This document shows, one piece after another, positions 1-9,882 of a DNA stretch of 64,000 nucleotides. Positions within the stretch are counted from its first letter, which is position 1. Each line of letters begins with the position of its first letter. Source of the DNA: Duganella rivi (GTDB lineage Bacteria > Pseudomonadota > Gammaproteobacteria > Burkholderiales > Burkholderiaceae_D); contig NZ_WWCK01000005.1 of assembly GCF_009857435.1 (NCBI RefSeq), forward strand, positions 496,001-560,000, given 5' to 3'. The position numbers and the translations under genes are program-made. A model generated the notes under the pieces. That model did no database searches. It was given only the letters and a program-made list of their open reading frames with translations, and had not been told where the DNA came from.

Positions 1-618
1 CTCGATCTGCGCTTCGATCCCAATACCCGCCTCTACCAGGCGCCTCCTCATTTGAAAGCCAACAACGGCATCTTCATCATCGACGACCTCGGCCGCCAGC
101 GCTGCTCGCCGCTGGAATTGATGAATCGCTGGATCGTGCCGATGGATCGTGGCGTCGATTATCTTTCGTTGCACACTGGACTAGTTTTTCAAGTGCCCTT
201 CGATGTGGTCGTGGTATTCTCGTCTAACTTCCTGCCGGAACGTTTATCCGATGGCGCCTTCTTGCGCCGGCTGGGATACAAGATAGAAGTACCGCCGCAA
301 ACCCAAGCGGAATATGAACTCCTGTTCCGCCAGGCCTGCGCGCAGTACGGCATTGCATTCGACGCCGCAGCCTTCGACTACTTGCTGAGCGGTTTGCATG
401 CCAAGGACGAGACACCGCTGCTAGCCTGCTACCCGCGCGACCTGATCCGTCAAGTGCGCGACCTGGCCCGCTACGAAAGCACGCCGCCCACCTTGAGCCA
501 GCGCTCGCTGGATTGGGCATGGCACAACTACTTTGCCGGCGCCGGCGCCCGACGCGTCGCCGCCGAACAGCAGAAGAAGGAACGCGAACGCCGCGATGTA
601 CAAACTACACGCACATAG
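1..618 (+). CDS. AAA+ ATPase of the Flp/Tad pilus locus, C-terminal part
   Basis: The reading frame is open from base 1, so the gene begins outside the window; the leucine codon at 52 is internal. The 205 visible residues contain a Walker B-like segment (FIIDDLGR), a sensor-1-like stretch (VVVFSSN) and a paired arginine motif (FLRRLGYKI) resembling an arginine finger, then a helical lid and a charged C-terminal tail. ATPases of this kind often stand just before cpaB in betaproteobacterial Flp clusters. Its exact role in pilus assembly is unknown to me; an energy-coupled regulator or chaperone is possible. The stop codon touches the left arm of the inverted repeat that follows. Confidence 0.7.
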   Translation, partial: LDLRFDPNTRLYQAPPHLKANNGIFIIDDLGRQRCSPLELMNRWIVPMDRGVDYLSLHTGLVFQVPFDVVVVFSSNFLPERLSDGAFLRRLGYKIEVPPQTQAEYELLFRQACAQYGIAFDAAAFDYLLSGLHAKDETPLLACYPRDLIRQVRDLARYESTPPTLSQRSLDWAWHNYFAGAGARRVAAEQQKKERERRDVQTTRT

Positions 619-719
619 AGCTTGTTTAAAAGCGGTCGCAGCGAGGCGCAGCGACGAAGACAGTGCGCGTGCACGGCGAGGCGCTGCAACGAAGCTGCGG
701 CCGCTTTTAAACAAGCTCT
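617..719. repeat. MITE-like imperfect inverted repeat between ATPase gene and cpaB
   Basis: A 26-bp arm at 617-642 (beginning AGAGCTTGTTTAAAAGCGG) is repeated in reverse complement at 694-719 with one mismatch. The spacer carries a 17-bp direct repeat (643-659 and 678-694, about three mismatches). There is no open frame of note inside. The whole 103-bp unit would form a long hairpin in the transcript and looks like a dispersed, non-autonomous element rather than a simple terminator, because no U-tract follows. Confidence 0.75.
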
Positions 720-737
720 GAATCAGGGAAGGCAAGG

Positions 738-1601
738 ATGAGGAATACTCGGGCTCTGACAATGATAGGTGTGGCGCTGTTCCTGGCGCTGGCTGCCGTG
801 GTAGTCGCGGCGCAATGGATCGCCGGCCAGTCGGCCAGCAACAGCAACAAGGTAGCGGTGGCGCTGCTCGACATCAGCATGGGCGCGCGCATCACGCCGG
901 AGCTCATCCACATGGTGGACTGGCCAGCCAGCTCGGTGCCGCCCGGCGCCATGACCGATCCCAAAACACTCGAAGGCCGCATCACGCGCGCCAACATTCA
1001 GCGCGGCGAGCCGGTCACCGAGGGCAAGCTGGCCCCTGCCGGCACCTCGGGCGGCTTGTCGGCGGTGGTGGCAGAAGGCAAGCGCGCCATGACGGTACGC
1101 GTCAACGACGTGGTAGGCGTGGCCGGCTTCGCACTACCGGGCAATTACGTCGACATCCTGGTCAACACCCAAAGCGACAGCGGCGGCGATCACAACGTGC
1201 GCGAACAGGCGATTTCGAAAATCGTGCTGGAGCGCATACTGGTGCTGGCCATCGCACAGGAATCCAACCGCGACGATACCAAGCCGAAAGTCGTCAACGC
1301 CGTCACGCTCGAACTGACGCCGGAGCAGGTGGAAAAGCTCGACCTTGCACGCAGCGTGGGCACGCTGTCGCTGGTGCTGCGCAACCAGATCGATCCGAAA
1401 TCTGCCAACACCGAAGGCGCGACCAAGAGCAGCTTGCTCGACGGCGTGCCGGTGTCGGTCGGCGCGCCGGTGACGCGCAACGAGCCGCCGTCGCCGCAAC
1501 CGGCGGCCGTCGCCGCAGCGCCGACACCACGGCCGCCGCCACGCGTGGGCGACAAGGTGGAAGTCATCAAAGGGTTGGAGCGTAGTTCACAACAATTTTA
1601 A
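738..1601 (+). CDS. cpaB: Flp pilus assembly protein CpaB (RcpC)
   Basis: The 287-residue protein has an N-terminal hydrophobic segment (residues 9-27) followed by an SAF-type domain (about 37-95, DISMGARITPELIHMVDWP) and the RcpC/CpaB core. It is a periplasmic, inner-membrane-tethered protein thought to join the secretin to the pilus machinery, possibly through peptidoglycan contacts. The C-terminal 45 residues are Pro/Ala-rich. ATG at 738 is preceded by a purine-rich site (GGCAAGG). It begins the run cpaB-cpaC-lipoprotein-cpaE-cpaF-tadB-tadC, all on one strand with short gaps. Confidence 0.92.
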   Translation: MRNTRALTMIGVALFLALAAVVVAAQWIAGQSASNSNKVAVALLDISMGARITPELIHMVDWPASSVPPGAMTDPKTLEGRITRANIQRGEPVTEGKLAPAGTSGGLSAVVAEGKRAMTVRVNDVVGVAGFALPGNYVDILVNTQSDSGGDHNVREQAISKIVLERILVLAIAQESNRDDTKPKVVNAVTLELTPEQVEKLDLARSVGTLSLVLRNQIDPKSANTEGATKSSLLDGVPVSVGAPVTRNEPPSPQPAAVAAAPTPRPPPRVGDKVEVIKGLERSSQQF

Positions 1602-1627
1602 GCATAGCTAGCATTGGAGAACGCGAC

Positions 1628-3187
1628 TTGAGTATCGTATCTTCTGCGCCATTCCATTCCGTGCCGCTGCGGGCGATCGCCCTGGCGGTGTTGCTGAGCG
1701 CCGCGCCGCCGCTCACTCTCGCTGCTGCCACTGCCGCCCCTCCGGCCGGCGTGGAATTGGCCAAGGAGATTACGCTCTCGGCCGGCAAGTCCACGCTGAT
1801 GCGCCTGCCCTCGCCGGCCGCGCGCGTGGCTGTGGGCGACGCCAAGATCGCCGACGTCATCCTGCTCAACCCCAGCGAAATCTACATGCTCGGCAAAACC
1901 ACCGGCGCGACCAACCTGATCGTCTGGAACCGCGCCAACCAGGCCACCGTAATCGACATCACGGTCGGGCTGGACACCGCCGCCCTGCGCGCGCAGTTCA
2001 CCGAGTTGTTCCCCAACGAGCGCGACATCCGCATCACCGTTTCCGGCAACTCGCTGATCCTGCACGGCACCGTGGCCGATTCGGTGCGCGCATCGCAAAT
2101 CGTGGCAGTGACCACCGCCTACTTGCAACGCAACGCCCGCAGCGGCAACCAGGGCACGGCCGCCGCGCCGGATGCTGCCGCGCAAGCGGCACAGGCAGCG
2201 GCAGGCGGCGGTGCGCCAACCGCCGCCTCCGGCGCAGCAGCGGGCGCGGCCTTCCAAGCTGCAATGGACCCGATGTCCGGCCTGTCGCAAGGCGGCAATG
2301 GCAGCAGCGGCCGCGTGGTCAACATGCTGTCGGTGGCCGCGCCGCAGCAGGTGATGCTGGAAGTGAAAATTGCCGAGGTGTCGAAAACCCTGGTGGATCA
2401 GCTTGGCGCCAGCGTCGGCCTCAACGGCTCGCGCGGCAGCTGGACTTACACCATGCTATCGAATCTGCTCAGCGGCAACCCGAGCAAGATCGACGCCTTC
2501 AACAACAAGAGCGGCAAGTTCGTCACGCTGGACGCGCAAAAGAACGATGGCCTGATCAAGGTGCTGGCCGAGCCGACCGTGATGGCCATCAGCGGCCAGG
2601 AGGCCAGCTTCCTCGCCGGCGGCAAAATTTTCATTCCTGTCTCGCAAAGCAATACCGGCGGCATACCGCAGATTACGCTGGAGGAAAAGGAATACGGCAT
2701 CGCCGTCAAATTCACGCCAACCGTGCTCGATAACGGCCGCATCAATTTGCGCGTCTCGCCGGAAGTGTCCGAGCTGAACCGCGAGGGTATCGGCGTTGCC
2801 GCCACCGGCAGTACCGCCACCGCCATCCTGCCCTCGTTCACCACGCGCCGCGCCAGCACCACGGTGCAGCTATTCGACGGCCAAAGTTTTGCCATCGGCG
2901 GACTGATCAAGAACAACGTCACCAGCAGCATCAAGGCCTTCCCCGGCCTGGGCGAGATTCCGATCCTGGGCGCGCTGTTCCGCAGCAGCGACTTCCAGAA
3001 CGACCGCACCGAGCTGGTGTTCATCGTCACGCCGCATCTGGCCCAGCCACTGCCGGCCGACCACAAGCTGCCGACCGACGACTACGTGCAGCCGAGCCGC
3101 GTCGACTTCTTCCTCAATGGGAAGATGGAAGGCAAGCCATCGGCTGCCCCGGCGCCGCAGCCTGCGCCGTCCGGCGGCGACCACTAG
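1628..3187 (+). CDS. cpaC: Flp pilus secretin CpaC (RcpA)
   Basis: This is the outer-membrane secretin channel of the Flp/Tad system, 519 residues. After a signal peptide comes the pilus-formation N-terminal domain (about 40-110, ITLSAGKSTLMRLPSPAARV) and a BON-like segment (about 118-160). An Ala/Gly-rich linker (about 175-225) leads to the secretin core, which ends in the typical FPGLGEIPILGALFRS signature and an ELVFIVTPHL strand. The tail is Pro/Ala-rich. The start is TTG at 1628, supported by GGAGAA six bases upstream; no ATG fits the signal peptide better. Confidence 0.93.
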   Translation: MSIVSSAPFHSVPLRAIALAVLLSAAPPLTLAAATAAPPAGVELAKEITLSAGKSTLMRLPSPAARVAVGDAKIADVILLNPSEIYMLGKTTGATNLIVWNRANQATVIDITVGLDTAALRAQFTELFPNERDIRITVSGNSLILHGTVADSVRASQIVAVTTAYLQRNARSGNQGTAAAPDAAAQAAQAAAGGGAPTAASGAAAGAAFQAAMDPMSGLSQGGNGSSGRVVNMLSVAAPQQVMLEVKIAEVSKTLVDQLGASVGLNGSRGSWTYTMLSNLLSGNPSKIDAFNNKSGKFVTLDAQKNDGLIKVLAEPTVMAISGQEASFLAGGKIFIPVSQSNTGGIPQITLEEKEYGIAVKFTPTVLDNGRINLRVSPEVSELNREGIGVAATGSTATAILPSFTTRRASTTVQLFDGQSFAIGGLIKNNVTSSIKAFPGLGEIPILGALFRSSDFQNDRTELVFIVTPHLAQPLPADHKLPTDDYVQPSRVDFFLNGKMEGKPSAAPAPQPAPSGGDH

Positions 3188-3196
3188 GAGGCAGCC

Positions 3197-3457
3197 ATGC
3201 GATTACTCATCATCCTGCTCGCCGCCCTGCTGACCGCCTGCGGCACCACACCGCGCCTCGACCGCGAATTCGGCAACACAGTGCGCCTCGCGCGCGCCCA
3301 GCAAACACTGAACCCGGACGCCGGCCGCGTGCCGCGCCCCGTCAATGGCCTCGACGCTCAGGCGGCCACGGCGGCCTACCAGAACTATCAGCAGTCCTTC
3401 ATCACCAAGGACGATCAGAGCAACGGCTTCACCATCGGCGTCGGCAGCAAGCGCTAA
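3197..3457 (+). CDS. small Flp-cluster lipoprotein
   Basis: An 86-residue protein with a lipobox (LLTAC, Cys15), so predicted to be lipid-anchored after cleavage by signal peptidase II. The remaining segment (FGNTVRLARAQQTLNPDAG, then a conserved GLDAQAA-like motif) resembles short lipoproteins found between secretin and TadZ genes in beta- and gammaproteobacterial Flp clusters, where longer CpaD/RcpB proteins stand in alphaproteobacteria. It probably acts as a secretin pilotin or stabiliser; that is inference from position. AGGAGG lies just before ATG at 3197, nine bases after cpaC. Confidence 0.8.
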   Translation: MRLLIILLAALLTACGTTPRLDREFGNTVRLARAQQTLNPDAGRVPRPVNGLDAQAATAAYQNYQQSFITKDDQSNGFTIGVGSKR

Positions 3458-3479
3458 GCATAGGTAAGGAGCGCCACAC

Positions 3480-4649
3480 TTGAAAATCACCGTCATATCC
3501 CGCGATGAACGCCAACTGGCCGACCTGATGCGCCTGCTGCGCGCGCGTTCGCCATCCGATGAAATCGACCACCTCGTCGGCGGCGTGGGGCGCACGGCCG
3601 CGCTCAGCGAAGAGCAGATGCCGGACGTGCTGATCATCGACCGCCCGCAAGCTGCCGACGACGACCTCGAACAGCTGGAGCGCTTCTCGGCCCAGCATCC
3701 CAACATCGCCTGCGTGGCGCTGTGCATCGACCAGGATCCGCAATTCCTGCTGCAAGCGATGCGCGCCGGTGTGCGCGAAGTGCTGCCGTCGCCGGTGACC
3801 AGCAGCGCGCTGTACCCGGCCATGGAGCGCATCGCCGAAAAACTCGAACGGCGCGGCCAGACCAGCGGCAAGGTACTGGCCTTCATTTCTTGCAAGGGCG
3901 GCAGCGGCGCCACCTTCCTCGCCACCAATCTCGGCTATGCGCTGGCCGCCAGCGGCAAACAGAAAGTGGCGTTGATCGACATGAACTTGCAGTTCGGCGA
4001 CGCCTCGCTATTTGTCTCCGACCACAAACCGCTGGCGACGCTGAGCGATGTGGCGCAGCAAATCCACCGCCTCGACCCCTCGTTCCTGACCTCGTCCATG
4101 CTCAGCATCACGCCCAACTACGGCGTGCTGGCCGCGCCGTCCGATCCGGCCCACGCCAACGACGTCAAGCCCGATCATATCGACGCCATCCTCAAGCTGG
4201 CGCGCCGCCAATATGACTTCGTGGTGCTGGACGTGGGCCGCAGCCTGGACGCCGTCAGCATCCGTGCGCTCGATCACGCCGACATGATCTTCCCGATTCT
4301 GCAAACCACGCTGCCCTACATCCGCGACAGCAAGCGCTTGCTCAACGTGTTCCGCTCGCTGGAATACGGCAAGGAGAAAATCCAGCTGATCGTCAACCGC
4401 CACGACAAGAACAGCGAAATTCGTCTAAAAGATCTGGAAAGCGCCTTCGACGCCGAGATCAGTTTCACCATCCCCAACAACTACGACGCGGCCGCCGCCT
4501 CGGTCAACCAGGGCGTGCCGGTGCTGCAACTGTCACCAACTTCGCCGCTGAGCCTGTCACTGGCCGAACTGGCGCGCAAGCTCACTGGCGAAGCCGCGCC
4601 GGTGCAGCAAGGCAGCGGCTGGCTCGGCAAGCTGGGCCTGCGTAAATAG
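3480..4649 (+). CDS. cpaE: Flp pilus localisation ATPase TadZ/CpaE
   Basis: The 389-residue protein has an N-terminal receiver-like domain (about 1-115, without a clear phospho-acceptor motif) and a ParA/MinD-type ATPase domain (from about 137). The P-loop reads CKGGSGATF: the signature lysine is present but the usual GKT/S is altered to GAT. Relaxed P-loops are known in TadZ proteins, which place the Tad machine at a cell pole. The second motif [10 protein letters not shown] is intact. The start is TTG at 3480 with AAGGAG eleven bases upstream. It sits between the lipoprotein and cpaF. Confidence 0.9.
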   Translation: MKITVISRDERQLADLMRLLRARSPSDEIDHLVGGVGRTAALSEEQMPDVLIIDRPQAADDDLEQLERFSAQHPNIACVALCIDQDPQFLLQAMRAGVREVLPSPVTSSALYPAMERIAEKLERRGQTSGKVLAFISCKGGSGATFLATNLGYALAASGKQKVALIDMNLQFGDASLFVSDHKPLATLSDVAQQIHRLDPSFLTSSMLSITPNYGVLAAPSDPAHANDVKPDHIDAILKLARRQYDFVVLDVGRSLDAVSIRALDHADMIFPILQTTLPYIRDSKRLLNVFRSLEYGKEKIQLIVNRHDKNSEIRLKDLESAFDAEISFTIPNNYDAAAASVNQGVPVLQLSPTSPLSLSLAELARKLTGEAAPVQQGSGWLGKLGLRK

Positions 4650-4660
4650 AGGAAAGCATC

Positions 4661-6013
4661 ATGAGCACTCCCATCTCCCTGCGTGAACGGTTGGAAAACA
4701 CCGACATTCGCGGCTCCGGCCAGCGTGTGCAAGGTGGCATCGACAACCGCGCCTACCAGAAACTCAAGCAGCGCCTGCACGCCGCCCTGCTCGACCGCGT
4801 TGACCTGGAGAGCTTGCAGCGTTTAACGCCCGACCAGATCCGCGTCGAACTGCGCAATCTGGTCGAGAAGCTGCTGGAAGAAGATGCAGTGGTCATCAAC
4901 GACGCCGAACGCAAAACGCTCACGCGCGATATTCAAAACGAGATGCTCGGCTTCGGCCCGCTGGAGCCGCTGCTGGAAGATCCGACCGTGTCCGATATCC
5001 TGGTCAACACCTACCGCCAGATTTACGTCGAGCGGCGCGGCAAGCTGGAACTGACCGATGTTACGTTCAGCGACGACGCCCACCTGATGAAGATCATCGA
5101 CAAGATCGTCTCGCGCGTGGGCCGCCGCATCGATGAATCGAGCCCGATGGTTGACGCGCGTTTGCCGGATGGTTCGCGAGTCAACGCCATCATCCCGCCG
5201 CTGGCGATTGACGGCCCGATTATGTCGATCCGGCGTTTCTCGGCCGATCCGCTGCGCCTCGCTGACCTGGTGGCGTATGGCTCCATGACCGCCGATATGG
5301 CCGAAGTGCTGCAAGGACTCGGCAAGGCCAAGGTCAACATCGTGATCTCCGGCGGCACGGGCTCCGGCAAGACCACCATGCTGAACGTGATCTCCGGCTT
5401 CATCGGCCAGACCGAACGCATCGTCACCATCGAGGACGCGGCCGAGCTGCAACTGCAACAGCCGCACGTGGTGCGCCTTGAAACGCGCCCGCCGAATATC
5501 GAAGGCAAAGGCGAAGTCACGCAGCGCGCACTGGTGCGCAACGCGCTGCGGATGCGGCCCGACCGCATCATCCTCGGCGAGGTGCGCGGCGCCGAAGCGC
5601 TCGACATGCTCGGCGCCATGAACACCGGCCACGAAGGCTCGATGGCCACCATCCACGCCAACACCCCGCGCGACGGCCTCACGCGGCTGGAAAACATGGT
5701 GTCAATGGCCGCATCCAATTTGCCGACCAAGGCCATGCGCCAGCAAATCAGTTCGGCGGTGGGCGTGGTGATCCAGGTCTCGCGCCTGACCGACGGCAAG
5801 CGCAAGGTGATGTCGATCCAGGAAGTCACCGGCATGGAAGGCGAGATCATCACCATGCAGGAAATCTTCGCCTTCAAGCAAACCGGCCTGGCCGACGATG
5901 GCAAGGTGCTGGGCCACCACACCGCCACCGGCATTCGGCCGCGCTTCATCGAGCGGCTGCGTAACTTCGGCGTCAACATCGGCTCCACCGTGTTTGATCC
6001 ATCGGGGCATTGA
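4661..6013 (+). CDS. cpaF: Flp pilus assembly ATPase CpaF/TadA
   Basis: This is a type II/IV secretion ATPase of 450 residues that powers pilus extension, and probably retraction, from the cytoplasmic face. Visible motifs are Walker A (GGTGSGKTT, residues about 231-239), the Asp box ([10 protein letters not shown]), Walker B ([16 protein letters not shown]) and the His box ([15 protein letters not shown]). The N-terminal 100 residues are the helical domain typical of CpaF. It follows tadZ by 11 bp; its TGA is two bases before the ATG of tadB. Confidence 0.95.
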   Translation: MSTPISLRERLENTDIRGSGQRVQGGIDNRAYQKLKQRLHAALLDRVDLESLQRLTPDQIRVELRNLVEKLLEEDAVVINDAERKTLTRDIQNEMLGFGPLEPLLEDPTVSDILVNTYRQIYVERRGKLELTDVTFSDDAHLMKIIDKIVSRVGRRIDESSPMVDARLPDGSRVNAIIPPLAIDGPIMSIRRFSADPLRLADLVAYGSMTADMAEVLQGLGKAKVNIVISGGTGSGKTTMLNVISGFIGQTERIVTIEDAAELQLQQPHVVRLETRPPNIEGKGEVTQRALVRNALRMRPDRIILGEVRGAEALDMLGAMNTGHEGSMATIHANTPRDGLTRLENMVSMAASNLPTKAMRQQISSAVGVVIQVSRLTDGKRKVMSIQEVTGMEGEIITMQEIFAFKQTGLADDGKVLGHHTATGIRPRFIERLRNFGVNIGSTVFDPSGH

Positions 6014-6015
6014 TC

Positions 6016-6990
6016 ATGGACGTGCGGCTGCTGCTCTTCATCATCCTGATTTTCGCCGCCGTGGCGTTGCTGGTGTGGGGCATCTACACCAGCTGGAACA
6101 ACGCGCGCGGCCCCGAGGCCGAACGCATCGCGCGCCGCTTGCGCAATGCGATAGGCGATAGCGGCAGCGAGCTGGCGGTGTCGATCACCAAGGAACGCAC
6201 GCTGTCGAACGATCCCAGCATCCAGCAGTTCCTGACGCAACTGCCCGGCATCCAAAAGCTTGACCGGCTGCTGCTGCAAACCGGGCGCAGCATGAGCGCG
6301 GCGCAATTGTCGGCGCTGATGGCCGGCTGCTTTCTGGCCGGCTTTATCATCGCCAGCTCGCTCAAGCTGCCGTGGTTCGGGCGCCTGATGCTGAGCTGCG
6401 TGGTGGCCTCTCTGCCGGTGTTCGAGGCCATGCGCGCCAAGAACAAGCGCATCCTGCGGATTGAATCGCTGCTGCCCGATGCGCTCGACATGATGGGCCG
6501 CGCCATGCGCGCCGGCCACGCCTTCCCTACCGCGCTGAAAATGGTCGGCGAAGAGATTCCCGATCCGCTGGGCGCGGAATTCCGCATCGTGTTCGATGAA
6601 GTGAACTTTGGCGTGTCGATGCCGGATGCGCTGATGAACCTCGCGCTGCGCGTGCCCAGCACCGACCTGCGCTACTTCGTGATCGCGGTGCTGATCCAGC
6701 GCGAGACCGGCGGCAACCTGACCGACTTGCTGGCCTCGATCAGCGCCATCATCCGCGACCGCCTCAAGCTGCTGGGTCAGGTGAAAGTGATGTCGGCCGA
6801 GGGACGCATGTCGGCATGGGTGCTGGGACTGATGCCGTTTGCCGTCGGCGGGCTGGTGTCGGTGGTGAATCCCGGTTCGCTGGAAGTGCTGTTCACCGAT
6901 CCGGGCGGCCGCAAGATGTTGACCGTGGCCGCCGTGCTAATGGTGATCGGCATGATTGCCATCCGCCGCATCACCACCATACGGATTTGA
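6016..6990 (+). CDS. tadB: Flp pilus inner-membrane platform protein TadB
   Basis: This 324-residue type II secretion F-domain protein has an N-terminal membrane segment, two mid-protein segments (about 98-140), the conserved cytoplasmic F domain ([23 protein letters not shown] and [21 protein letters not shown]) and two C-terminal membrane helices. With TadC it forms the platform on which TadA acts. I chose ATG at 6016 over the in-frame TTG at 6010, which lies inside the end of cpaF; GGGGCA stands upstream. It is translationally tight with cpaF. Confidence 0.92.
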   Translation: MDVRLLLFIILIFAAVALLVWGIYTSWNNARGPEAERIARRLRNAIGDSGSELAVSITKERTLSNDPSIQQFLTQLPGIQKLDRLLLQTGRSMSAAQLSALMAGCFLAGFIIASSLKLPWFGRLMLSCVVASLPVFEAMRAKNKRILRIESLLPDALDMMGRAMRAGHAFPTALKMVGEEIPDPLGAEFRIVFDEVNFGVSMPDALMNLALRVPSTDLRYFVIAVLIQRETGGNLTDLLASISAIIRDRLKLLGQVKVMSAEGRMSAWVLGLMPFAVGGLVSVVNPGSLEVLFTDPGGRKMLTVAAVLMVIGMIAIRRITTIRI

Positions 6991-7000
6991 GGAGCGGGCC

Positions 7001-7939
7001 ATGACCATCATCCAACTCATGTTCCTGTTCGTGGTGTTTATCGCCGTGTTTGGCGGTGTGGTGCTGGCGATACGCCTGTTGACCGTCAATCCGGTTAAAG
7101 ACCGCCTGGAAGCGCTACGCGACCGCAGCCAGGTCACGCGCAAGAGCGCGGTGTGGATCGAGGCCATCGTCAACCTTGCCGCGCCATTAGCCAAGCTGTC
7201 GCTGCCGACCGAGGGCTGGGAAAACTCGCCGGTGCGCATGCGCTTCATCAACGCCGGCTGGCGCACGCCGTCTACACCGGCGCTGTTCTTCGCCGGGAAA
7301 ACCGGGCTGGCCGTGCTGCTGCCGCTGATCGTGTTTCTGTACTTGAGCAGCAAGGCCGTCGCCACCGATGGTAACGTCAAAATGTTCTGGATGGTGCTCG
7401 CCGGCGGCGCGGGCTACTACCTGCCCAACGTTGTGCTCAACCACGTGGTCAAGACGCGCCAGCGCGACATTTTCGAATCCTTCCCCGATGCGCTCGATCT
7501 GATGACGGTGTGCGTGGAAGCCGGCCTTGCCATGGACGCCGCCCTCGCCCGCGTCGCCAACGAGATCGGCTTGAAAAGCGTGGTGCTGGCCGAAGAGATG
7601 CAGTTGGTCACACTGGAACTGCGCGCCGGCAGCGCCAAGGATAAAGCCCTGCGCAACCTCGCCTTGCGCACCGGCGTGGAAGACGTCGACGCATTGGTCA
7701 CCATGCTGATCCAGGCCGACCGTTTCGGCACCAGCATTGCCGACTCGCTGCGCGTGCAGTCGGAACAGCTACGCACCAAGCGCCGCCAGCGCGCCGAGGA
7801 ACACGCGGCCAAGATCTCGCTCAAGCTGCTGTTCCCGCTGATCTTCTTCATCTTCCCGAGCTTGCTCGTCGTGCTGCTGGGGCCAGCGATGCTGAACCTC
7901 TACCGCAACCTGCTGCCCGCCATGGCCGGAACCAATTGA
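7001..7939 (+). CDS. tadC: Flp pilus inner-membrane platform protein TadC
   Basis: A 312-residue T2SSF-family protein, partner of TadB. An N-terminal membrane helix (MTIIQLMFLFVVFIAVFGG) is followed by two middle helices, the F-domain motif (SFPDALDLMTVCVEAGLAMDAA) and a C-terminal hydrophobic pair ending in LLFPLIFFIFPSLLVVLLGP. ATG at 7001 is chosen because GGAG lies ten bases before it and because upstream in-frame codons overlap the end of tadB. Confidence 0.92.
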   Translation: MTIIQLMFLFVVFIAVFGGVVLAIRLLTVNPVKDRLEALRDRSQVTRKSAVWIEAIVNLAAPLAKLSLPTEGWENSPVRMRFINAGWRTPSTPALFFAGKTGLAVLLPLIVFLYLSSKAVATDGNVKMFWMVLAGGAGYYLPNVVLNHVVKTRQRDIFESFPDALDLMTVCVEAGLAMDAALARVANEIGLKSVVLAEEMQLVTLELRAGSAKDKALRNLALRTGVEDVDALVTMLIQADRFGTSIADSLRVQSEQLRTKRRQRAEEHAAKISLKLLFPLIFFIFPSLLVVLLGPAMLNLYRNLLPAMAGTN

Positions 7940-7956
7940 ACACCACAGGAGACACC

Positions 7957-9882
7957 ATGACCTTGCGATGGATCGACCGCCTACACTGCTTCTTGCTTGC
8001 CGCCTTGTGCGCCGTGCTGCTTGCCGCTTGCGGCGGTGGCGGCGGCAGCGGCACGAATGGCTGCACCACCATCGATCCTAACCGCGATCCCAATCTGCCG
8101 GGCTGCGGCACCGGCACCACGCCGACCGGCAAGCCGAGCATCACGCTTGCGCTGACCGACAGCAGCGGCGCGGCGCTCACCACGCTGGTACCCGGCGCCA
8201 GCGCCACTGTCAGCGCGGTGCTGAAAGACGCCAACAACGCCGCCGTGCCCAACACCACCGTCACTTTCTCCAGCACCGACAAGAACGCCGTGTTCTCGGC
8301 CGCCGGCGGCGCGGTGGTTTCGGACGGCAGCGGCAAAGCCACCGTGCAGCTGAGCGCCGGAGCCGCCAGCACCGCCGGCAGCTACGTGGTGACGGCCAGC
8401 GCCATTGTCAGCAGTACCGCACTGTCGGCCAGCGCCAACTACGCGCTCGGCGCCAAGCCCGGCGCGACCGGCAGCCAGCTCACCTTTGTTTCGGCCACGC
8501 CGCAAAATATCGCGCTCAAGGGCACCGGCGGCGCGGGGCGACAGGAGACCGCCACCGTCACCTTCAAAGTGCTGGATGCCAGCGGCAATCCAGTGATCGG
8601 CCAGCAAGTGAACTTTGCGCTCGACACCACGGTCGGCGGCGTCGCGCTGACCGCCACCAGCGCTACCAGCGGCACCGGCGGCCTGGCCACCACCACCGTG
8701 ATGGCCGGCAGCATCAACACGCCGGTGCGGGTGACGGCCACGCTGGCCGGCAGCAGTGTCACCACGCTATCCGATCAACTGGTGGTGTCGACCGGCGTGC
8801 CGGAACAAAATAGCTTCTCGCTCAGCGCCGCCATCAAGAATGTCGAAGGCGGATCGTTCAACGGCTGCCCGGCACCAGCCGGTACTTTGATCACCGCGCG
8901 CCTTGCCGACCACTTCCACAACCCTGCACCGGACGGCACCGCCGTCAGCTTCACCGCGGAAGGCGGCAGCGTGGACGCGTCCTGCCTGACCGGCCTGATT
9001 CAAACCACCCAACCCGACGGCAGCGTGCTCACCACCAAGGGCACGGCGGGCGAATGCACGGTGCGCTTCTGCGCCGGCAATCCACGCCCGGCCGATGGCC
9101 GCGTCACCATCCTCGCTTACGCGCTTGGCGAAGAAAGCTTCACCGACACCAACGGCAACAACCGCTACGATGCCGGTGAAGCCTTCACCGATTTGGGCGA
9201 TCCATTCCGCAACGACCGCGCGGTGACCGACGCCAACGCCAACGGCATCGACGACCTGTTCACCATCAGCAACGGCATGCGCTTCCCCGGCGAGCAGTAC
9301 ATCGACTCCAACGGCAACAGCACCTGGGATCAGGGCGGCAACGGCGTCTACAACGGCGTGCTGCAAGCGACGCCAAATCTCGGCACCGTGCACGTGCGCC
9401 AATCGCTGGTGATGGTGCTGTCCAACAGCACGCCAGCGGTCAGCCTGTTGAGCAGTGCAACCGGCACCGGCACGCTGGCGCTCGCGCATTGCACCACCGG
9501 CACGTCCTATGTCAACGATACGCGCAGCTTCAGCTTCGCCATCCGCGACAATAACCCCACCGTGTTTGCCACCAACCGCGCGGCCAATCACACTGGCGAT
9601 CCGCTGTGGCTGGCAGACCGTCCCGGCAACCCGCTGCCAGCCGGCACCACGATCGTGTTCAGCACGTCCAACGGCACCATCCTCGGCGGCAGCAGCGCTA
9701 CCGTGCAGAACACCAATGCGGCCGATTCCAGTGCGTGGGTGTACAACGTCTCGATGATCAGCGACGCTTCGCAAGATGCTGCGCTCAACTGCACCAACAA
9801 CATCAGCAGCGGCGCGCTGACTGTTACCGTCACCACGCCAAACGGCACCGTGTCGCGCTTTAACTTCCCGGTCACCGATTAA
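7957..9882 (+). CDS. large lipoprotein with bacterial Ig-like (Big1) domains
   Basis: The 641-residue product starts with a signal peptide and lipobox (LLAAC) followed by a Gly-rich spacer. Two Ig-like segments of the invasin/intimin Big1 type follow (roughly residues 48-145 and 160-270). The middle region carries three acidic loops resembling EF-hand or dockerin calcium sites (DTNGNNRYDAGE, DANANGIDD, DSNGNSTWDQGG). It is probably displayed on the outer membrane. ATG at 7957 has AGGAG six bases upstream; TTG at 7936 is rejected. It follows tadC by 17 bp and so is probably cotranscribed with the pilus genes, suggesting an adhesion or pilus-anchoring role, which is inference. Confidence 0.82.
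   Translation: MTLRWIDRLHCFLLAALCAVLLAACGGGGGSGTNGCTTIDPNRDPNLPGCGTGTTPTGKPSITLALTDSSGAALTTLVPGASATVSAVLKDANNAAVPNTTVTFSSTDKNAVFSAAGGAVVSDGSGKATVQLSAGAASTAGSYVVTASAIVSSTALSASANYALGAKPGATGSQLTFVSATPQNIALKGTGGAGRQETATVTFKVLDASGNPVIGQQVNFALDTTVGGVALTATSATSGTGGLATTTVMAGSINTPVRVTATLAGSSVTTLSDQLVVSTGVPEQNSFSLSAAIKNVEGGSFNGCPAPAGTLITARLADHFHNPAPDGTAVSFTAEGGSVDASCLTGLIQTTQPDGSVLTTKGTAGECTVRFCAGNPRPADGRVTILAYALGEESFTDTNGNNRYDAGEAFTDLGDPFRNDRAVTDANANGIDDLFTISNGMRFPGEQYIDSNGNSTWDQGGNGVYNGVLQATPNLGTVHVRQSLVMVLSNSTPAVSLLSSATGTGTLALAHCTTGTSYVNDTRSFSFAIRDNNPTVFATNRAANHTGDPLWLADRPGNPLPAGTTIVFSTSNGTILGGSSATVQNTNAADSSAWVYNVSMISDASQDAALNCTNNISSGALTVTVTTPNGTVSRFNFPVTD

Noticed and set aside
5023-6519. Open frame of 498 codons opposite cpaF and tadB
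   Set aside because: It spans two certain genes and has no recognisable domain.
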